In this document: positions 23,577 to 35,202 of the stretch, in pieces
How positions within the stretch are numbered: the first letter of the stretch is position 1
How the letters are laid out: each line of letters starts with the position of its first letter
Source: Bubalus kerabau
Taxonomy: Eukaryota; Chordata; Mammalia; Artiodactyla; Bovidae
Assembly: GCF_029407905.1 (NCBI RefSeq)
Contig: NC_073643.1
Span: forward strand, 25,758,001-25,822,000
DNA length: 64,000 bases
Direction: 5' to 3'
Made by a program: the position numbers and the translations under genes
Notes under the pieces: model-generated
The model's input: the letters and a program-made list of their open reading frames with translations, nothing else
What the model was told of the DNA's origin: nothing
The model's database searches: none

Positions 23577-24088
23577 CATTCAGTTCAGTTCAGTCACTCA
23601 GTCATGTCCAACTCTTTGTGACCCCATGAATCGCAGCACGCCAGGCCTCCCTCTCCATCAACAACTCCCAGAGTTCACTCAAACTCATGTCCATCAAGTC
23701 GGTGATGCCATCCAGCCATCTCATCCTCTGTCGTCCCCTTCTCCTCCTGCCCCCAATCCCTCCCAGCATCAGAGTCTTTTCCAATGAGTCAACCCTTCAC
23801 ATTAGGTGGCCAAAGTATTGGAATTTCAGCTTTAGCATCAATCCCTCCAATAAACACCCAGGACTGATCTCCTTTAGAATGGACTAGCTGGATCTCCTTG
23901 CAGTCCAAGGGACTCAAGAGTCTTCTCCAACAACCACAGTTAAAAAGCATCAATTTTTTAGCACTCAGCTTTCTTCACAGTCCAACTCTCACATCCATAC
24001 ATGACCACTGGAAAAACCATAGTCTTGACTAGACAGACCTTTGTTGGCAAAGTAATGTCTCTGCTTTTGAATATGCTATCTAGGTTGG

Positions 24089-24826
24089 TCATGACTTGCC
24101 TTCCAAGGAGTAAGTGTCTTTTAATTTCATGGCTGCAATCACCATCTGCAGTGATTTGGAGCCCAAGAAAATAAAGTCTGACACTGTTTCCACTGTTTCC
24201 CCATCTATTTCCCATAAAGTGATGGGACCAGATGCCATGATCTTCGTTTTCTCAATGTTGAGCTTTAAGCCAACTTTTTCACTCTCCTCTTTCACTTTCA
24301 TCAAGAGGCTTTTTAGTTCCTCTTCACTTTCAGCCATAAGGGTGGTGTCATCTGCATATCTGAGGTGATTGATATTTCTCCCGGCAATCTTGATTCCAGC
24401 TTGTGCTTCTTCCAGCCCAGCGTTTCTCATGATGTACTCTGCATAGAAGTTAAATAAGCAGGGTGACAATATACAGCCTTGACGTACTCCTTTTCCTATT
24501 TGGAACCAGTCTGTTGTTCCATGTCCGGTTCTAACTGTTGCTTCCTGACCTGCATACAGGTTTCTGAAGAGGCAGGTCAGGTGGTCTGGTAGCCCCATCT
24601 CTTTCAGAATTTTCCACAGTTTATTGTGATCCACACAGTCAAAGGCTTTGGCATAGTCAATAAAGCAGAAATAGATGTTTTTCTGGAACTCTCTTGCTTT
24701 TTCTATGATCCAGTGGATGTTGGCAATTTGATCTCTGGTTCCTCTGCCTTTTCTGAAACCAGCTTGAACATCTGGAAGTTCACGGTTCACATATTGCTGA
24801 AGCCTGGCTTGGAGAATTTTGAGCAT
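24089..24826 (-). pseudogene. BovB reverse transcriptase, open RT core
   Basis: A 245-codon frame from MLKILQARLQQYVNRELPDV through QAGFRKGRGTRDQ, FIDYAKAFDCVDH, GVRQGCILSP and YADD, on to ASGPITLWEIDGETV and a short frameshifted tail. All RT motifs A, B and C, with both YADD aspartates, are readable without a stop. In the family this domain does target-primed reverse transcription. The endonuclease half is absent (5' truncation) and the C-terminal region continues in another frame (23958-24215), so the copy is not autonomous. Compared with the RT at 13.6-14.4 kb it is slightly closer to a regular reading frame. Confidence 0.9.
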
Positions 24827-24961
24827 TGCTTTACTAGCATGTGAGATGAGTGCAATTGTGTGGTAGTTTGAGTATTCTTTGGCATTGCCTTTCTTTGGGA
24901 TTGGAATGAAAACTGACCTTTTCCAGTCCTGAGGCCACTGCTGAGTTTTACAAATTTGCTG

Positions 24962-25243
24962 TCATATTGAGTGCAGCACTTTCACAGCATCATCTTTCAG
25001 GATTTGGAATAGCTCAACTGAAATTCCATCACCTCCACTAGCTTTGTTCGTAGTGACGCTTCCCAAGGCCAACTTGACTTCACATTCCAGGATGTCTGGC
25101 TCTAAGTCAGTGATCACACCATCGTGATGATCTGGGTCATGAAGCTCTTTTTTGTACAGTTCTTCTGTGTATTCTTGCCATCTCTTCTTAATATCTTCTG
25201 CTTCTGTTAGGTCCATACCATTTCTGTCCTTTATTGAGCCCAT
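24962..25243 (-). pseudogene. BovB RT N-terminal remnant
   Basis: Frame of 93 codons with TEAEDIKKRWQEYTEELYKK, then LECEVKLALGSVTTNKASGG. It is the immediate upstream part of the RT above, separated from it by a stop and frameshift around 24830-24960. Confidence 0.85.
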
Positions 25244-25290
25244 CTTTGCATGAAATGTTCCCTTGGTATCTCTAATTTTCTTGAAGAGAT

Positions 25291-25593
25291 TTAAAATTTA
25301 CCAATTTTCCACAAAAGGCCTTGATAAATGGTTGCATCACAATTACCAGTATGAGAAAAACTACAGTAATTTGACTACAATATTTAGCACCTAGGATGTT
25401 CTTTACTGAAAGAATGAAGATTGAGTACAACTGTATCAAACTTAAAAAAATCAGTCTGCTTTAATGTCATATTTCACATTAAAATACTCTCTTACTGCAC
25501 ATTTTCAATGACTATTCATTGCTTTGGTGTTACAGTAAGACAGGTAACACAAAATTATATTATACTAGTCCCTGTCCACATGTAGTTCACAAT
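25291..25593. other. single-copy DNA
   Basis: Nothing recognised. Confidence 0.4.
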
Positions 25594-25605
25594 CTACTTA
25601 GCAAT

Positions 25606-25886
25606 GCTGCTGCTGCTGCTGCTGCTAAGTCGCTTCAGTCGTGTCTGACTCTGTGCGACCCCAGAGACGGCAGCCCACCAGGCTTTCCCGTCCCTGGGAT
25701 TCTCCAGGCAAGAACACCAGAGTGGGTTGCCATTTCCTTCTCCAATGCATGAAAGTGAAAAGTGAAAGTGAACTCGCTCAGTCGTGTCCGACTCTAGCGA
25801 CCCCATGGACTACAGCCCACCAGGCTTCTCCATCCATGGGATTTTCCAGGCAAAAGTACTGGAGTGGGGTGCCATTGCCTTCTCCG
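25606..25886 (-). mobile_element. Bov-A2 SINE with perfect TSD, reverse
   Basis: CTG tract, monomer 1, linker gaaagtgaaaagtgaaagtg, monomer 2, 281 bases. TSD ctacttagcaat is perfect over 12 bases (25594-25605 and 25887-25898). The CTG tract is the reverse of the element's CAG tail. Confidence 0.96.
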
Positions 25887-25898
25887 CTACTTAGCAAT

Positions 25899-28326
25899 AG
25901 TCTCCAGTGAAGGATATATTACAATAAACATTTGTGGGAAAATTACTGCTTGTCTTTTTTTCTTCCATAAGATAGAAATTTTAGCTGGGTGGGCACAGGA
26001 TGACAAGAAGAACTATACCTTCAAGTCTTCTTTGAAGTCACGCACATGACCATATATCTAAGTGCTGATTCATGGGACGAACCAGAGCAGTCATATGGCA
26101 ACTATTGAGAACTTTCCTTAAGTGAAAGTATCGTTTCCTTTTACTATTATGTTGGTTGAAACATACCTATGACACCAAAGCTCCATCCCCAATCACGAGG
26201 GCAAGGACAATGTCTGACAAAGCCTGGATCACAAACATCCTGCAACACTGTGACCACTTTGGATTTTCTACTTTCACTTGAAAAGTAAAACAGCTATCAA
26301 CTTTTACATCATTTAAGTCTCTGCGATTATGGATTTTCTTTCTCTTGCAGCCAAATCTAACTCTACCTAAGGCTGTATAAAGAAGATATGTTAAAGTTGT
26401 AATGCATCTGATGGTATAGTTACCAGAAAAAGTTCTGAAAATGCATTTGTAAAATAAAATAATCATGGAACTGCTAAAGTATTTCACACCTTTGCATACC
26501 TCACATATGGAAACTCAAAAATCCTCTGCTCAGGAAGACAGATGACACAATTTTCATTTTAATTAAAAGAACATAGCACAAAGAGTTTATAAGACAAGTC
26601 CAAGCTAATAAAACCTACTCTTCACTGAGGGCCTAAATAGGTTGCTTGCCTTAGTCCAGCACGAAGATTTTCATTCTTTTACATAAAACCCTTCCATAAA
26701 ATTGCAGGAAAGACTAAGTGGGCTATGGCAGTTTTTCATTAGTCAGAAAGTGTGCTGCACAAAATGAGTCTGAAAAAAAAAAAAGCTTTTATTTTCCTGA
26801 ATTATATGATGATGAAACTGCAAAAAATGAAAAAAAAAAAAAATCTGGAAAAATTGGTCCAGTTGGAGCTACACAGTGGAAAAATGGATGAAACTTTTTA
26901 GGTCTCCTTTCTAAATTACGTTATATTGTCTGAGTTTTCAATAAATGGAAAGTGTTGTACAGAAGGGGTTAGAAATATATTTGCAATTTTCACATTAAAA
27001 CTGAAAGGAAACATATAGGGAATAAGTAAGGGGAAAACTGAATCTTGCTGAGGGGAAAAAATGCATTTTGCCAGTTGGAGAAAGGTCTAGGTAATAAGTA
27101 GAGACAATGTGATTTGTGAGGCAAGTTGCAAAAGGCACTCTAAGATGAGAGAGGGAAAATAAAATGAAGACGACAGCATGTTTGGGACTTACTGGGCAAA
27201 AATAAAATCACTTTCAACATGCATCCCACACACAGACACTCAGGCAGATTTAGTTGATCAGTTCTGACAATAACAAAAAGAAGTACAAGTGGAAGATGCC
27301 CAGCCATTTCTCAAGGTACACAGTTTTATCTGAAAATTAAACAACTAACTTCCACATCTGAGCAATACTTCCACTGCCAGGCAAGAGCAATGAAGCAGGC
27401 TTGTCCTACACTATTTGCTCTATTTCATACTATTTTTGAACTGATTCTTTGCATCCTGGAATAGGTGGTGTTTGTGTTCAGGCTTCTATCCCAGATGGTA
27501 AATGTAGCAAGTTACATTAAAACAAAACAGTAGCAAATTCCTGATGGAGAAGATGCTCACATTCTTCACCTGGACAGCTTTTTCAAACCTCTACCACTAA
27601 AGACTGTAATATAAATAATGTATGAATGGGTTATTTTAATGACATCTCATGTGTGAATATCAGCAGACTTGATAGTAACAGCCTGAGCAATAACACGCTT
27701 TCAGAGGACCAGTAGATTTTTACTCTGAGTAGTAGACAAACCAACATGTAGACCTTCAAAGGTAATTGGCATCTTCTATGATCTCAAGTCAACAAAACAA
27801 ATATAGCATAAATGCCCTTACTCTGAATAATAACTTTGAGTCACCACATAGCAGCAAAATCAGAAATAACAATATGCAATAAACCATGTGGTAAAAAATT
27901 GGGGATTTTTCTATCTCCAAATATGGTGGTGCTCATTTATTTTGACAAGTGCAATTTAGTTTTAATTATTCATCATATGGTGGTGAATGTGCTATAGAAT
28001 ATTGCATAAAGTAATGAAAACTTAAAACTGTAATGCAAAGTCCTGGTAAGAGGCAACATCATATTAAATATTTGCTTAGAATAATGCAAATGCAAGGATT
28101 CATAGCAGGCATCTGAGTGAGTAGAGATTTCACGAGGCATTAACAGCAAGGGGCCAACTTTAGTCCTTAATGTGCATACACTGCTTTCTCTTTCACCTGC
28201 TTGTCTCATCCACCTCAGTGAACCTTTACTGTTCTTAAAGTTCATCCTAGTAACATCTTGAATTTAAAGAGTGCTTCAAAATTTACAAAACATTTTCTCA
28301 TTCATTATCTCACTTTAATCCATACA
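25899..28326. other. single-copy DNA
   Basis: A runs near 26774 and 26830. A 106-codon frame at 26167-26487 (-) has no recognisable domain. 28255-28326 may be a MIR scrap. No other feature seen. Confidence 0.4.
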
Positions 28327-28649
28327 TTCTCAACTGGGGGCAATTTTGCAAAAGGTAAAAATTTTGGCATTGCCTGAAGACATCTTTCTTGGACTAGAAA
28401 TTGGCAACCCACTGCAGTATCCATGCTTGGGAAACCCCATGGATAGAGGAGCCTGGAGCGTTACAGTCCATGGGGTCACATGGAGCCAGACATGGCTGCA
28501 CACACACACACACAAAGACATCTTTGGTGTCACAGCTAGGAAGGTGCTACAGAGGAGAGGCTACTGACAAACCTTTCAAAGTGCAGGGCCTACTCCCACA
28601 AAGAACTGCCTGGCCCCGAATGTCAGTAGCTGAGGCTGAGAAACCCTGA
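28327..28649 (+). repeat. ancient hAT-type (MER20-like) DNA transposon, split
   Basis: Left end ctcaactgggggcaattttg, right end gaatgtcagtagctgaggct and ctgagaaaccctg. The terminal parts are inverted-complementary (ctcaac.. / ..gctgagaa). Middle part carries gaagacatctttggtgtcac once the SINE is removed. Non-autonomous mammalian hAT-Charlie relic. Confidence 0.72.
28388..28514 (+). mobile_element. Bov-A type SINE fragment with CA tail
   Basis: attggcaacccactgcagta to agccagacatggctgc, then (CA)n. Perfect 11-base TSD aagacatcttt at 28377-28387 and 28515-28525, within the hAT relic. Confidence 0.92.
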
Positions 28650-29413
28650 TTTAATCCTACAGCCACATGGTGTGGTACAGTGAGTGAACTGCTATCTGTG
28701 GATGAGAAACTTAGGCCCATAACTCTATAACTTATTAAAAAAAAACAAAACTAAAGACAAGTCTCTTCCTTTGGTGTATATTTCAGAAAAATTACAAAAG
28801 TCCAGTGATCTGTAGAAATTGTGGGAAAGCTTGGTGACCAGAACAAAAAAGCTTGAAAGTAATAAAGTGAAGTTCCCAAAACTAAGGGATAAACAGAAAA
28901 GAGCTGTGGGAAAAAGGAACTACCTGCAGGTCCCACAGTGCAACACAGGAGAAAGAAAACACCTGGATTTGGATCCCAGGCCTGCCTCTCACCCACCAGA
29001 TGCAGGCTTAGCATTTTCAACAGAGAGCCTAGTTGACCAACTTGTCACAGGATGATTACTCAAAGAGAATTTATATGCAGTGCTCTTTATAAAACATAAA
29101 TCACTGTCCAAATATTATTTATTATCATCAACATTAGAGACAACTCTCACTGCTCTCTCCCCACCATCCCCTCTTATCATCTAGTTAGTGATGTTCTAAC
29201 TTGTGTTCACACACTGACTTAAAAAACCAGGTTCAGGTCCCTGAGCTAACACATAGCTAGATCCCATAAAGATATGGGAGCGAGGAAGGGAATGTGTGCA
29301 GGAGTAGTTAAAATCAAGGGGTCTGAATTCAAAGTATGAAATTTATAGAGAATAAATAATCACTGAATAATCAGCTACCTGTTACAGTATATCTTTGGGT
29401 GAATTATATACCT
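28650..29413. other. single-copy DNA
   Basis: Nothing recognised. Confidence 0.4.
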
Positions 29414-29426
29414 AAGTCTTCATTTC

Positions 29427-29698
29427 AGAGAAGGCAATGGCACCCCACGCCAGTACTCTTGCCTGGAAAATCCCATGGATGGAGGAGCCTGGTAGGCTGC
29501 AGTCCATGGGGTTGCTAAGAGTCGGACAAGACTGAGTGACTTCACTTTCACTTTTCACTTTCGTGCATTGGAAAAGGAAATGGCAACCCACTCCAGTGTT
29601 TTTGCCTGGAGAATCCCAGGGACGGTGGAGCCTGATGGGCTGCCATCTATGGGGTCGCACAGAGTCGGACACAACTGAAGCCACGCAGCAGCAGCAGC
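29427..29698 (+). mobile_element. Bov-A2 SINE with perfect TSD
   Basis: Monomer 1 (gagaaggcaatggcacccca), linker cactttcacttttcactttc, monomer 2 ending in (CAG)n. TSD aagtcttcatttc is perfect over 13 bases (29414-29426, 29699-29711). Confidence 0.96.
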
Positions 29699-29965
29699 AA
29701 GTCTTCATTTCTTCATTTGAATAATAGTATCTGTGCCTAAGGTTTTAAGAACTCAATGAAATACATGAAAAAAAAAGAATTCAGAGTACACAATAAAAAC
29801 CTGCTGTGATGTTAATGACCACAGGGCATGATGCATAGTAATAGTTACTCTTGTTGTTAATTTAGTTGCTAAATTGTGTTTGACTCTTTTGCAACCCCTT
29901 GCACAGCAGCCCGCTAAGCTCCTCTGTCCATGGAATTCTCCAGGCAAGAATACTGGATTGGGTCG

Positions 29966-30515
29966 TTTATTTTTCTGGAATTGAGCTGCAGGAGTTGCTT
30001 GTATATTTTTGAGATTAGTTGTTTGTCAGTTGCTTCATCTGCTATTATTTTCTCCCATTCTGAAGGCTGTCTTTTCACCTTGCTTATAGTTTCTTTTGTT
30101 GTGCAGAAGCTTTTAATTTTAATTAGATCCCATTTGTTTATTTTTGCTTTTATTTCCAATATTTTGGGAGGTGGGTCATAAAGGATCCTGCTGTGATTTA
30201 TGTCGGAGAGTGTTTTGCCTATGTTCTCCTCTAAGAGTTTTATAGTTTCTGATCTTATGTTTAGTTCTTTAATCCATTTTGAGTTTATTTTTGTGTATGG
30301 TGTTAGAAAGTGTTTCAGTTTCATTCTTTTACAAGTGGTTGACCAGTATTCCCAGCACCACTTGTTAAAGAGATTGTCTTTTCTCCATTGTATATTCTTG
30401 CCTCCTTTGTCAAAGATAACGTGTCCATAGGTATGTGGGTTTATCTCTGGGCTTTCTATTTTGTTCCATTGATCTATATTTCTGTCTTTGTGCCAGTACC
30501 ATACTGTCTTGATGT
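29966..30515 (-). pseudogene. L1 ORF2 remnant (inverted half)
   Basis: Reverse frame with KTVWYWHKDRNIDQWN, INPHTYGHVIFDKGGKNIQW, CKRMKLKHFLTPYTKINSKW and LLEENIGKTLSDINHSRILY, ending QLLQLNSRKI. This is the ORF2 region downstream of the RT core. Open over about 180 codons without a stop, which fits a fairly young insertion. Only part of ORF2; no endonuclease or RT catalytic motif here. Confidence 0.88.
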
Positions 30516-30770
30516 TTATCGCAGCACTGTTTATAATAGCCAGGACATGGAAGCAACCTAGATGTCGATCAGCAGATGAATGGATAAGAAAGCTGTGGTA
30601 CATATACACAATGGAGTATTACTCAGCCATTAAAAAGAATACATTTGAATCAGTTCTAATGAGGTGGATGAAACTGGAGCCAATTATACAGAGTGAAGTA
30701 AGCCAGAAAGAAAAACACCAATACAGTATACTAACACATATATATGGAATTCAGAAAGATGGTAACGATA
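30516..30770 (+). pseudogene. L1 ORF2 C-terminal remnant (direct half)
   Basis: Forward frame with MFIAALFIIARTWKQPRCRS, ADEWIRKLWYIYTMEYYSAI and SEVSQKEKHQYSILTHIYGI: the extreme C-terminus of bovine L1 ORF2, followed by 3' UTR. It is on the opposite strand to the other half as a result of the inversion. Confidence 0.88.
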
Positions 30771-31232
30771 GCCCTGTATGCGAGACAGCAAAAGAGACAC
30801 AGATGTATAGAACAGTCATTTGGACTCTGTGGGAGAGGGAGAGGGTGGGATGATTTGGGAGAATGGCATTGAAACATGTATAATATCATATATGAAACGA
30901 GTCACCAGTCCAGGTTTGATGCAGGATACAGGATGCTTGGGGCTGGTGCACTGGGATGACCCAGAGGGATGGTACGGGGAGGGAGGTGGGAAGGGGGTTC
31001 AGGACTGGGAACACATGTACACCCGTGGCAGATTCGTGTTGATGTATGGCAAAACCAAAACAATATTGTAAAGTAATTAGCCTCTAATTAAAATAAATTA
31101 AAAAAAAAAAAGAATACTGGAGTGGTTGCTATTTCCTCCTCCAGGAGATCTTCCCTACCCAGGGATCAATTTCCAGTCCCTGCATCTCCTGCATTGGAGG
31201 TGGATTCTTTATCACTGAGCCACATAGGAAGC

Positions 31233-32251
31233 TGTATCATGTGGTATATCTGTACATATATAATTTTTCAGAAACCCTATGTCCAACAGGACCCAGAGGA
31301 TCTGGGAAACAACTGTGGATGAAATGGACAAGGTCTCTGCCCTCAAAATTCACATTTCAATGAGGGAAATGAGCAAATCAATATATGAATAAAAAGTAAT
31401 CCAAAATTAAAAAAATTTTAAGGGCCAGGAAATAAGACTAAGACATGAGATGCTAATTCAAAATATCTGTGAAGACAAAGATTACAGTTTCCAGAAATGA
31501 TGTGAGAAACACACTGAACTGAATTATTAAATAAGGATTCGTGACCCAGGAAGTTCAAAGTCAATTATAGTACGGTTGGTGAGTTCACAAACATGAGCAA
31601 ATAAAGTGCATCAAGCAAATGATTTAAAAGGAAAACTCTCCCACTGTTTTCTTAAGCAATATTTCATCCTAAAGTAAAATATTTCATCTAACAACTATCT
31701 AGGCCTATTTCTTACTTATTAGGAAATAACTTTTCAAATGCTTACTGACACAGAAGAAATGATATTTTTGCAATACTCAATGAAACTTCTTGAATCAGAA
31801 TATCAGAAAGTAACAAGATGTCTATCAGCTATGCAGATATAATGGGAAATGTTAAATTATTAAGAAATCTTGGCACATTATGGTCATACCGATTCCACTG
31901 AGGAAGAGATTAATAGTAGCAAGTTGTACTCTGCTTCAAGGAAATAATTTAATTAAATAAGAATTCATGAGCAGAGCTCTTTAGTAGCAAATTTATCAAA
32001 GGAGAGAGAAAAAAAATTCTAGAATTGGAGTACAGATCATATGGCAGAATATTGATTGTTTTCCTTTATTACTAAAATATTATATCACTTGAATTTTTGA
32101 TATCATTTCTTATAAATACCATAACATCAACCCTCTCAGAAATAAATTTTTAAAGGAAATAAGCCTACTTCTATCTGAAATAAAGTTACTGTTCAATCTT
32201 ACAGGCAGAAAAAAATAATGCAGCAGAAATGAAAGTAGTTTAAACTCTCTT
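31233..32251. other. AT-rich single-copy DNA
   Basis: 31260-31470 vaguely resembles an ancient interspersed repeat but is too diverged to name. Otherwise nothing recognised. Confidence 0.4.
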
Positions 32252-32264
32252 AAAAACACTGACA

Positions 32265-32586
32265 GAGAAACAGACATAGAGAATAGACTTATGGACATGG
32301 GGAGAGGGGAGGAGAGGGTGAGATGTATGGAGAGAGTAACATGGAAACTTACATTCCCATATGTAAAACAGATACCCAATGGAAATTTGCTGTATGTCTC
32401 AGGAAAATCAAACAGGGACTCTGTATCAATCTAGAGGAGTGGGTTGGGACGGGAGATGGGAGGAGGGTTCAAAAGGGAGCAGATATATGTATACCTATGG
32501 CTGATTCATGCTGAGGTTTGACAGAAAACAACAAAATTCTGTAAAGCAATTATCCTTCAATTAAAAAACAAATATATTAAAAAAAA
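32265..32586 (+). mobile_element. L1 3' end
   Basis: gagaatagacttatggacat, gagtgggttgggacgggaga, gtatacctatggctgattca, gtaaagcaattatccttcaa then poly(A). TSD aaaaacactgaca at 32252-32264 and 32587-32599. Confidence 0.9.
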
Positions 32587-32599
32587 AAAAACACTGACA

Positions 32600-35189
32600 A
32601 AGGAACCAAATTCTTCAATATACTTAGAATAATTTCATAGCACAAAGTACACAGGAGATTTAGAATCTAGTCACCCTGATCAACTTTAATTAAAAGAAAA
32701 CCAAACTAGTAATTTTAGACTCTAGGAATGCTCATTGAATCTTACATAATTTTTAACAGCCGTTTATTTACTAAAAGTAATTACTAAATATGTTTTTCTC
32801 TTTGTGCTTTGAATATATTATCTGCTATGTTTTTGTGAATATAACAGCCACTAAAACAAAAAATTAAAAATTAAATTAACTAACATAACAGCTTAAAATC
32901 TACATAAGGAAACCAAATACTCTGACAAGGAAAGAAGCAATAAATAATTAAGATAATCTTTTTTTTTCCTGAAGTCTTTAGACATCAACAATATTGATGA
33001 CTTTAGAAATAAGCAGAAATGCTTTGAACGACTCCTGAATCATCAAATTATCAAGCCAATATGTACCTAAAGGGGTTCAGCATTTTTATCCCCTTATTCA
33101 AGTATGTCAGTTAAGTTTCCTAGTGGATATACCTTTAATCACCCATATTAAATTTACAATTTAACCCAGAAAAAGAGAACATATTTTATAAAAGCTACAA
33201 AGTAAAATCAAAGTGATGTTCTATAATTTGATCATTGCTACAAAGCAATATTTTTTCACTTCCAATTAACACCTCGACATTTTTTTTCTTTTTCTTGTTC
33301 ATATGTATGGAACATAATCAATGGAAATATTTAAAAAGTAAGGGAAAAGTAGACGGTAGTTTTTATCATTATTTACATACTGTGAATGCATAGAAGCATG
33401 TTTACAAAATACCAAACTGGTATAAATTATTAATAATACAGCAATAATAAGGTCCCAAAAGAGATACACAAAAATGTAATAAATGTAACTTAAACACTTG
33501 AATGTTTTGCCAAAGATTCATTTGGAAATAAGACCATTTTATTTTCAACATGACGTCCTGTATTGCTATAATCAAAAACCTCATCAGACTATGTTTACCA
33601 TTCAACCACATTGAAGGAAAAAATAAATTCAATAATTTCATTAGCAACTGTTGTCTTTAATAAGTATAATCCATTCATTAGGTCAGTATGTATCTAGTAT
33701 CTACTATATGCCTAGCAGTATTCCCCCTCCTATAAATATGAATGTATAATTTGTGTAGAAATCATCAGAGATTACAGTGCCATCTATATTGAGATTATTT
33801 GAATTAAGTTGGGCCAAAATCAAATCAAATCAATGAAATAGCTTGATATGCTCACTTTCCTAATGGTTTTTACTATATAAAAGATTGAATTTAAAAAATA
33901 TATCAACTAGACAACTAGTTAAAATGGGCAAATAGTCTCCTTTTTAATATCTATGCTCCAGGGCGTTACTTCAAAGAATCTATACCAACTTTAGTTTTCA
34001 ATGGAATCCATGGTATATAATGTACAAAAAAATAGAAAACCTGCCTCTACAATTTATCAATATTACAAATCAAGAAAAATTAGTAGTACTAACTCAATTT
34101 CTTTAAAATATTACAGTAGTTTTTGCCAACATGTCACTTTAAGAGAAGAGATTACATAATATTTTATAACTAGTGTTAAATTAAATAATTCATTTCCTGG
34201 CTAGCCAAAATAATACAGAAATGGCAGTGGCCCTTCGAGGACGCAGAAGGAAAGGCAAATTCATTCTTTCCATTTATTACCAAAGTCCCCTTAAATGACT
34301 TATTTGGGCAAGGACATATTGTCTAAGGGCCATTAGTGATGGAACCCTGAGAGCCCTCTTTCCAGGGACCTGGACCTCTAAATGTAAGTGAGAGTGATCA
34401 GAATCAAATGGGAACACAAAAATCAGAATTGAGCAAAATGATCTAAAGAGATATTCCTGCATTTATTTGGTACCCCTTAACTTTGCTGTTTCCATTAAAA
34501 AATACTTCAGGAACAGAAAGTCACCATATTTTATTAGCATTCCTGGAGCAAGTATTTAATATCCTAGATGGCTATGCTCAACTTCCCAAATGTTAATTGA
34601 TGCCATTACAAATTGCTTGTGGCACATTCAAGGTGTACCAGGAAATTAACAACAGAGCTTCTGGAATAGAAAATACATTTTAATAACTGGTCAGGAGGAT
34701 TTGTTTTTCATTAGCTTTTTTTCTATGGCAAGTAATAAGACACCCCTATTTAGAATTCTAAAGATATTGAGATAACGGCACTCTATAAATAGGTGACAAG
34801 GCAACATTAGCGTTGTAAGCAGAATTTCTCCTCAGATTTAGGAGTAATAGTTACAGGTGCCATTACTAATTATTCTTTTAATACAATTTATTTTCTTCTA
34901 TTAATTAGAACAAGAACAAAAAATGAAAGTTTCTCTTTTAAATAATTAGGGATTATATTGACAACTAAGTATTATGTTCTGGGTTTCCATAATCATTGTC
35001 TACTTGTGTCTTTATTTTGGACTTTGTAAGGTAATAAGATTATAATAGCTCTTGGGGTATATGGTTATGCAATCCAAAACTGAGTTGAAATGAAAAAAGA
35101 GAGCTATAGTGCAAATCATTTCTCAGGCAAAAGTTCCAAAATAGTTGTTACTTTTATTTCTCACTGTAACCTTTAATTACAGAACTCTC
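32600..35189. other. AT-rich single-copy DNA, possible conserved block
   Basis: No repeats recognised over 2.6 kb, unusual for this window. 34490-34920 is especially rich in TAAT/ATTA cores (ttagcattcctgg, gttaattgatgccattac, cattactaattattc). Whether it is conserved cannot be seen here. Confidence 0.4.
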
Positions 35190-35202
35190 AAGCATCATGT
35201 GC

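Larger units (their letters stand above)
23577..25290 (-). mobile_element. BovB LINE, 5'-truncated, reverse
   Basis: About 1.7 kb. The terminal tail (cagttcagttcagtcactca, reverse of the TGAAC/TCTGA repeats) is at the left and the break is at 25290 inside the linker before RT. It is an inverted counterpart of 13.1-14.8 kb. RT core frame open, flanking frames broken. No TSD recognised. Confidence 0.93.
29962..31109 (+). mobile_element. L1 insertion with 5' inversion (twin priming)
   Basis: 29962-30515 is L1 ORF2 sequence in reverse orientation and 30516-31109 is the L1 3' end in forward orientation with the A-rich tail. TSD of 16 bases, aagaatactggattgg (29946-29961) against aagaatactggagtgg (31110-31125), 15 identical. 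An inverted 5' part, a direct 3' part and one pair of TSDs is the signature of twin priming during L1 integration. L1 sequence that normally lies between the two halves (roughly 100-130 codons of ORF2, judged from the family) is missing at the junction. 3' UTR: gggacacatgtac-type end, ttgatgtatggcaaaaccaa. Confidence 0.93.
29855..31232 (-). repeat. Bov-tA SINE, reverse, split by L1
   Basis: Left part 29855-29961 (gttgctaaattgtgtttgac to gaatactggattgg); right part 31110-31232 (gaatactggagtggttgcta to tgagccacataggaagc). The pieces overlap by the L1's TSD and together give an ordinary full-length Bov-tA. The SINE is older than the L1. Confidence 0.93.

Noticed and set aside
25606..25660. CTG/CAG tract as a polyglutamine or polyserine exon
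   Set aside because: It is the CAG tail of a Bov-A2 SINE inside an exact TSD; the same tail recurs at 17.1, 17.5, 29.7, 35.5 and 61.2 kb.
26340..26380. Splice acceptor (tttctttctcttgcag) starting an exon
   Set aside because: No open frame with coding character or matching donor follows; single acceptor-like strings are common.
26167..26487. 106-codon reverse frame
   Set aside because: No recognisable domain or splice context; no repeat either. Left as single-copy DNA.
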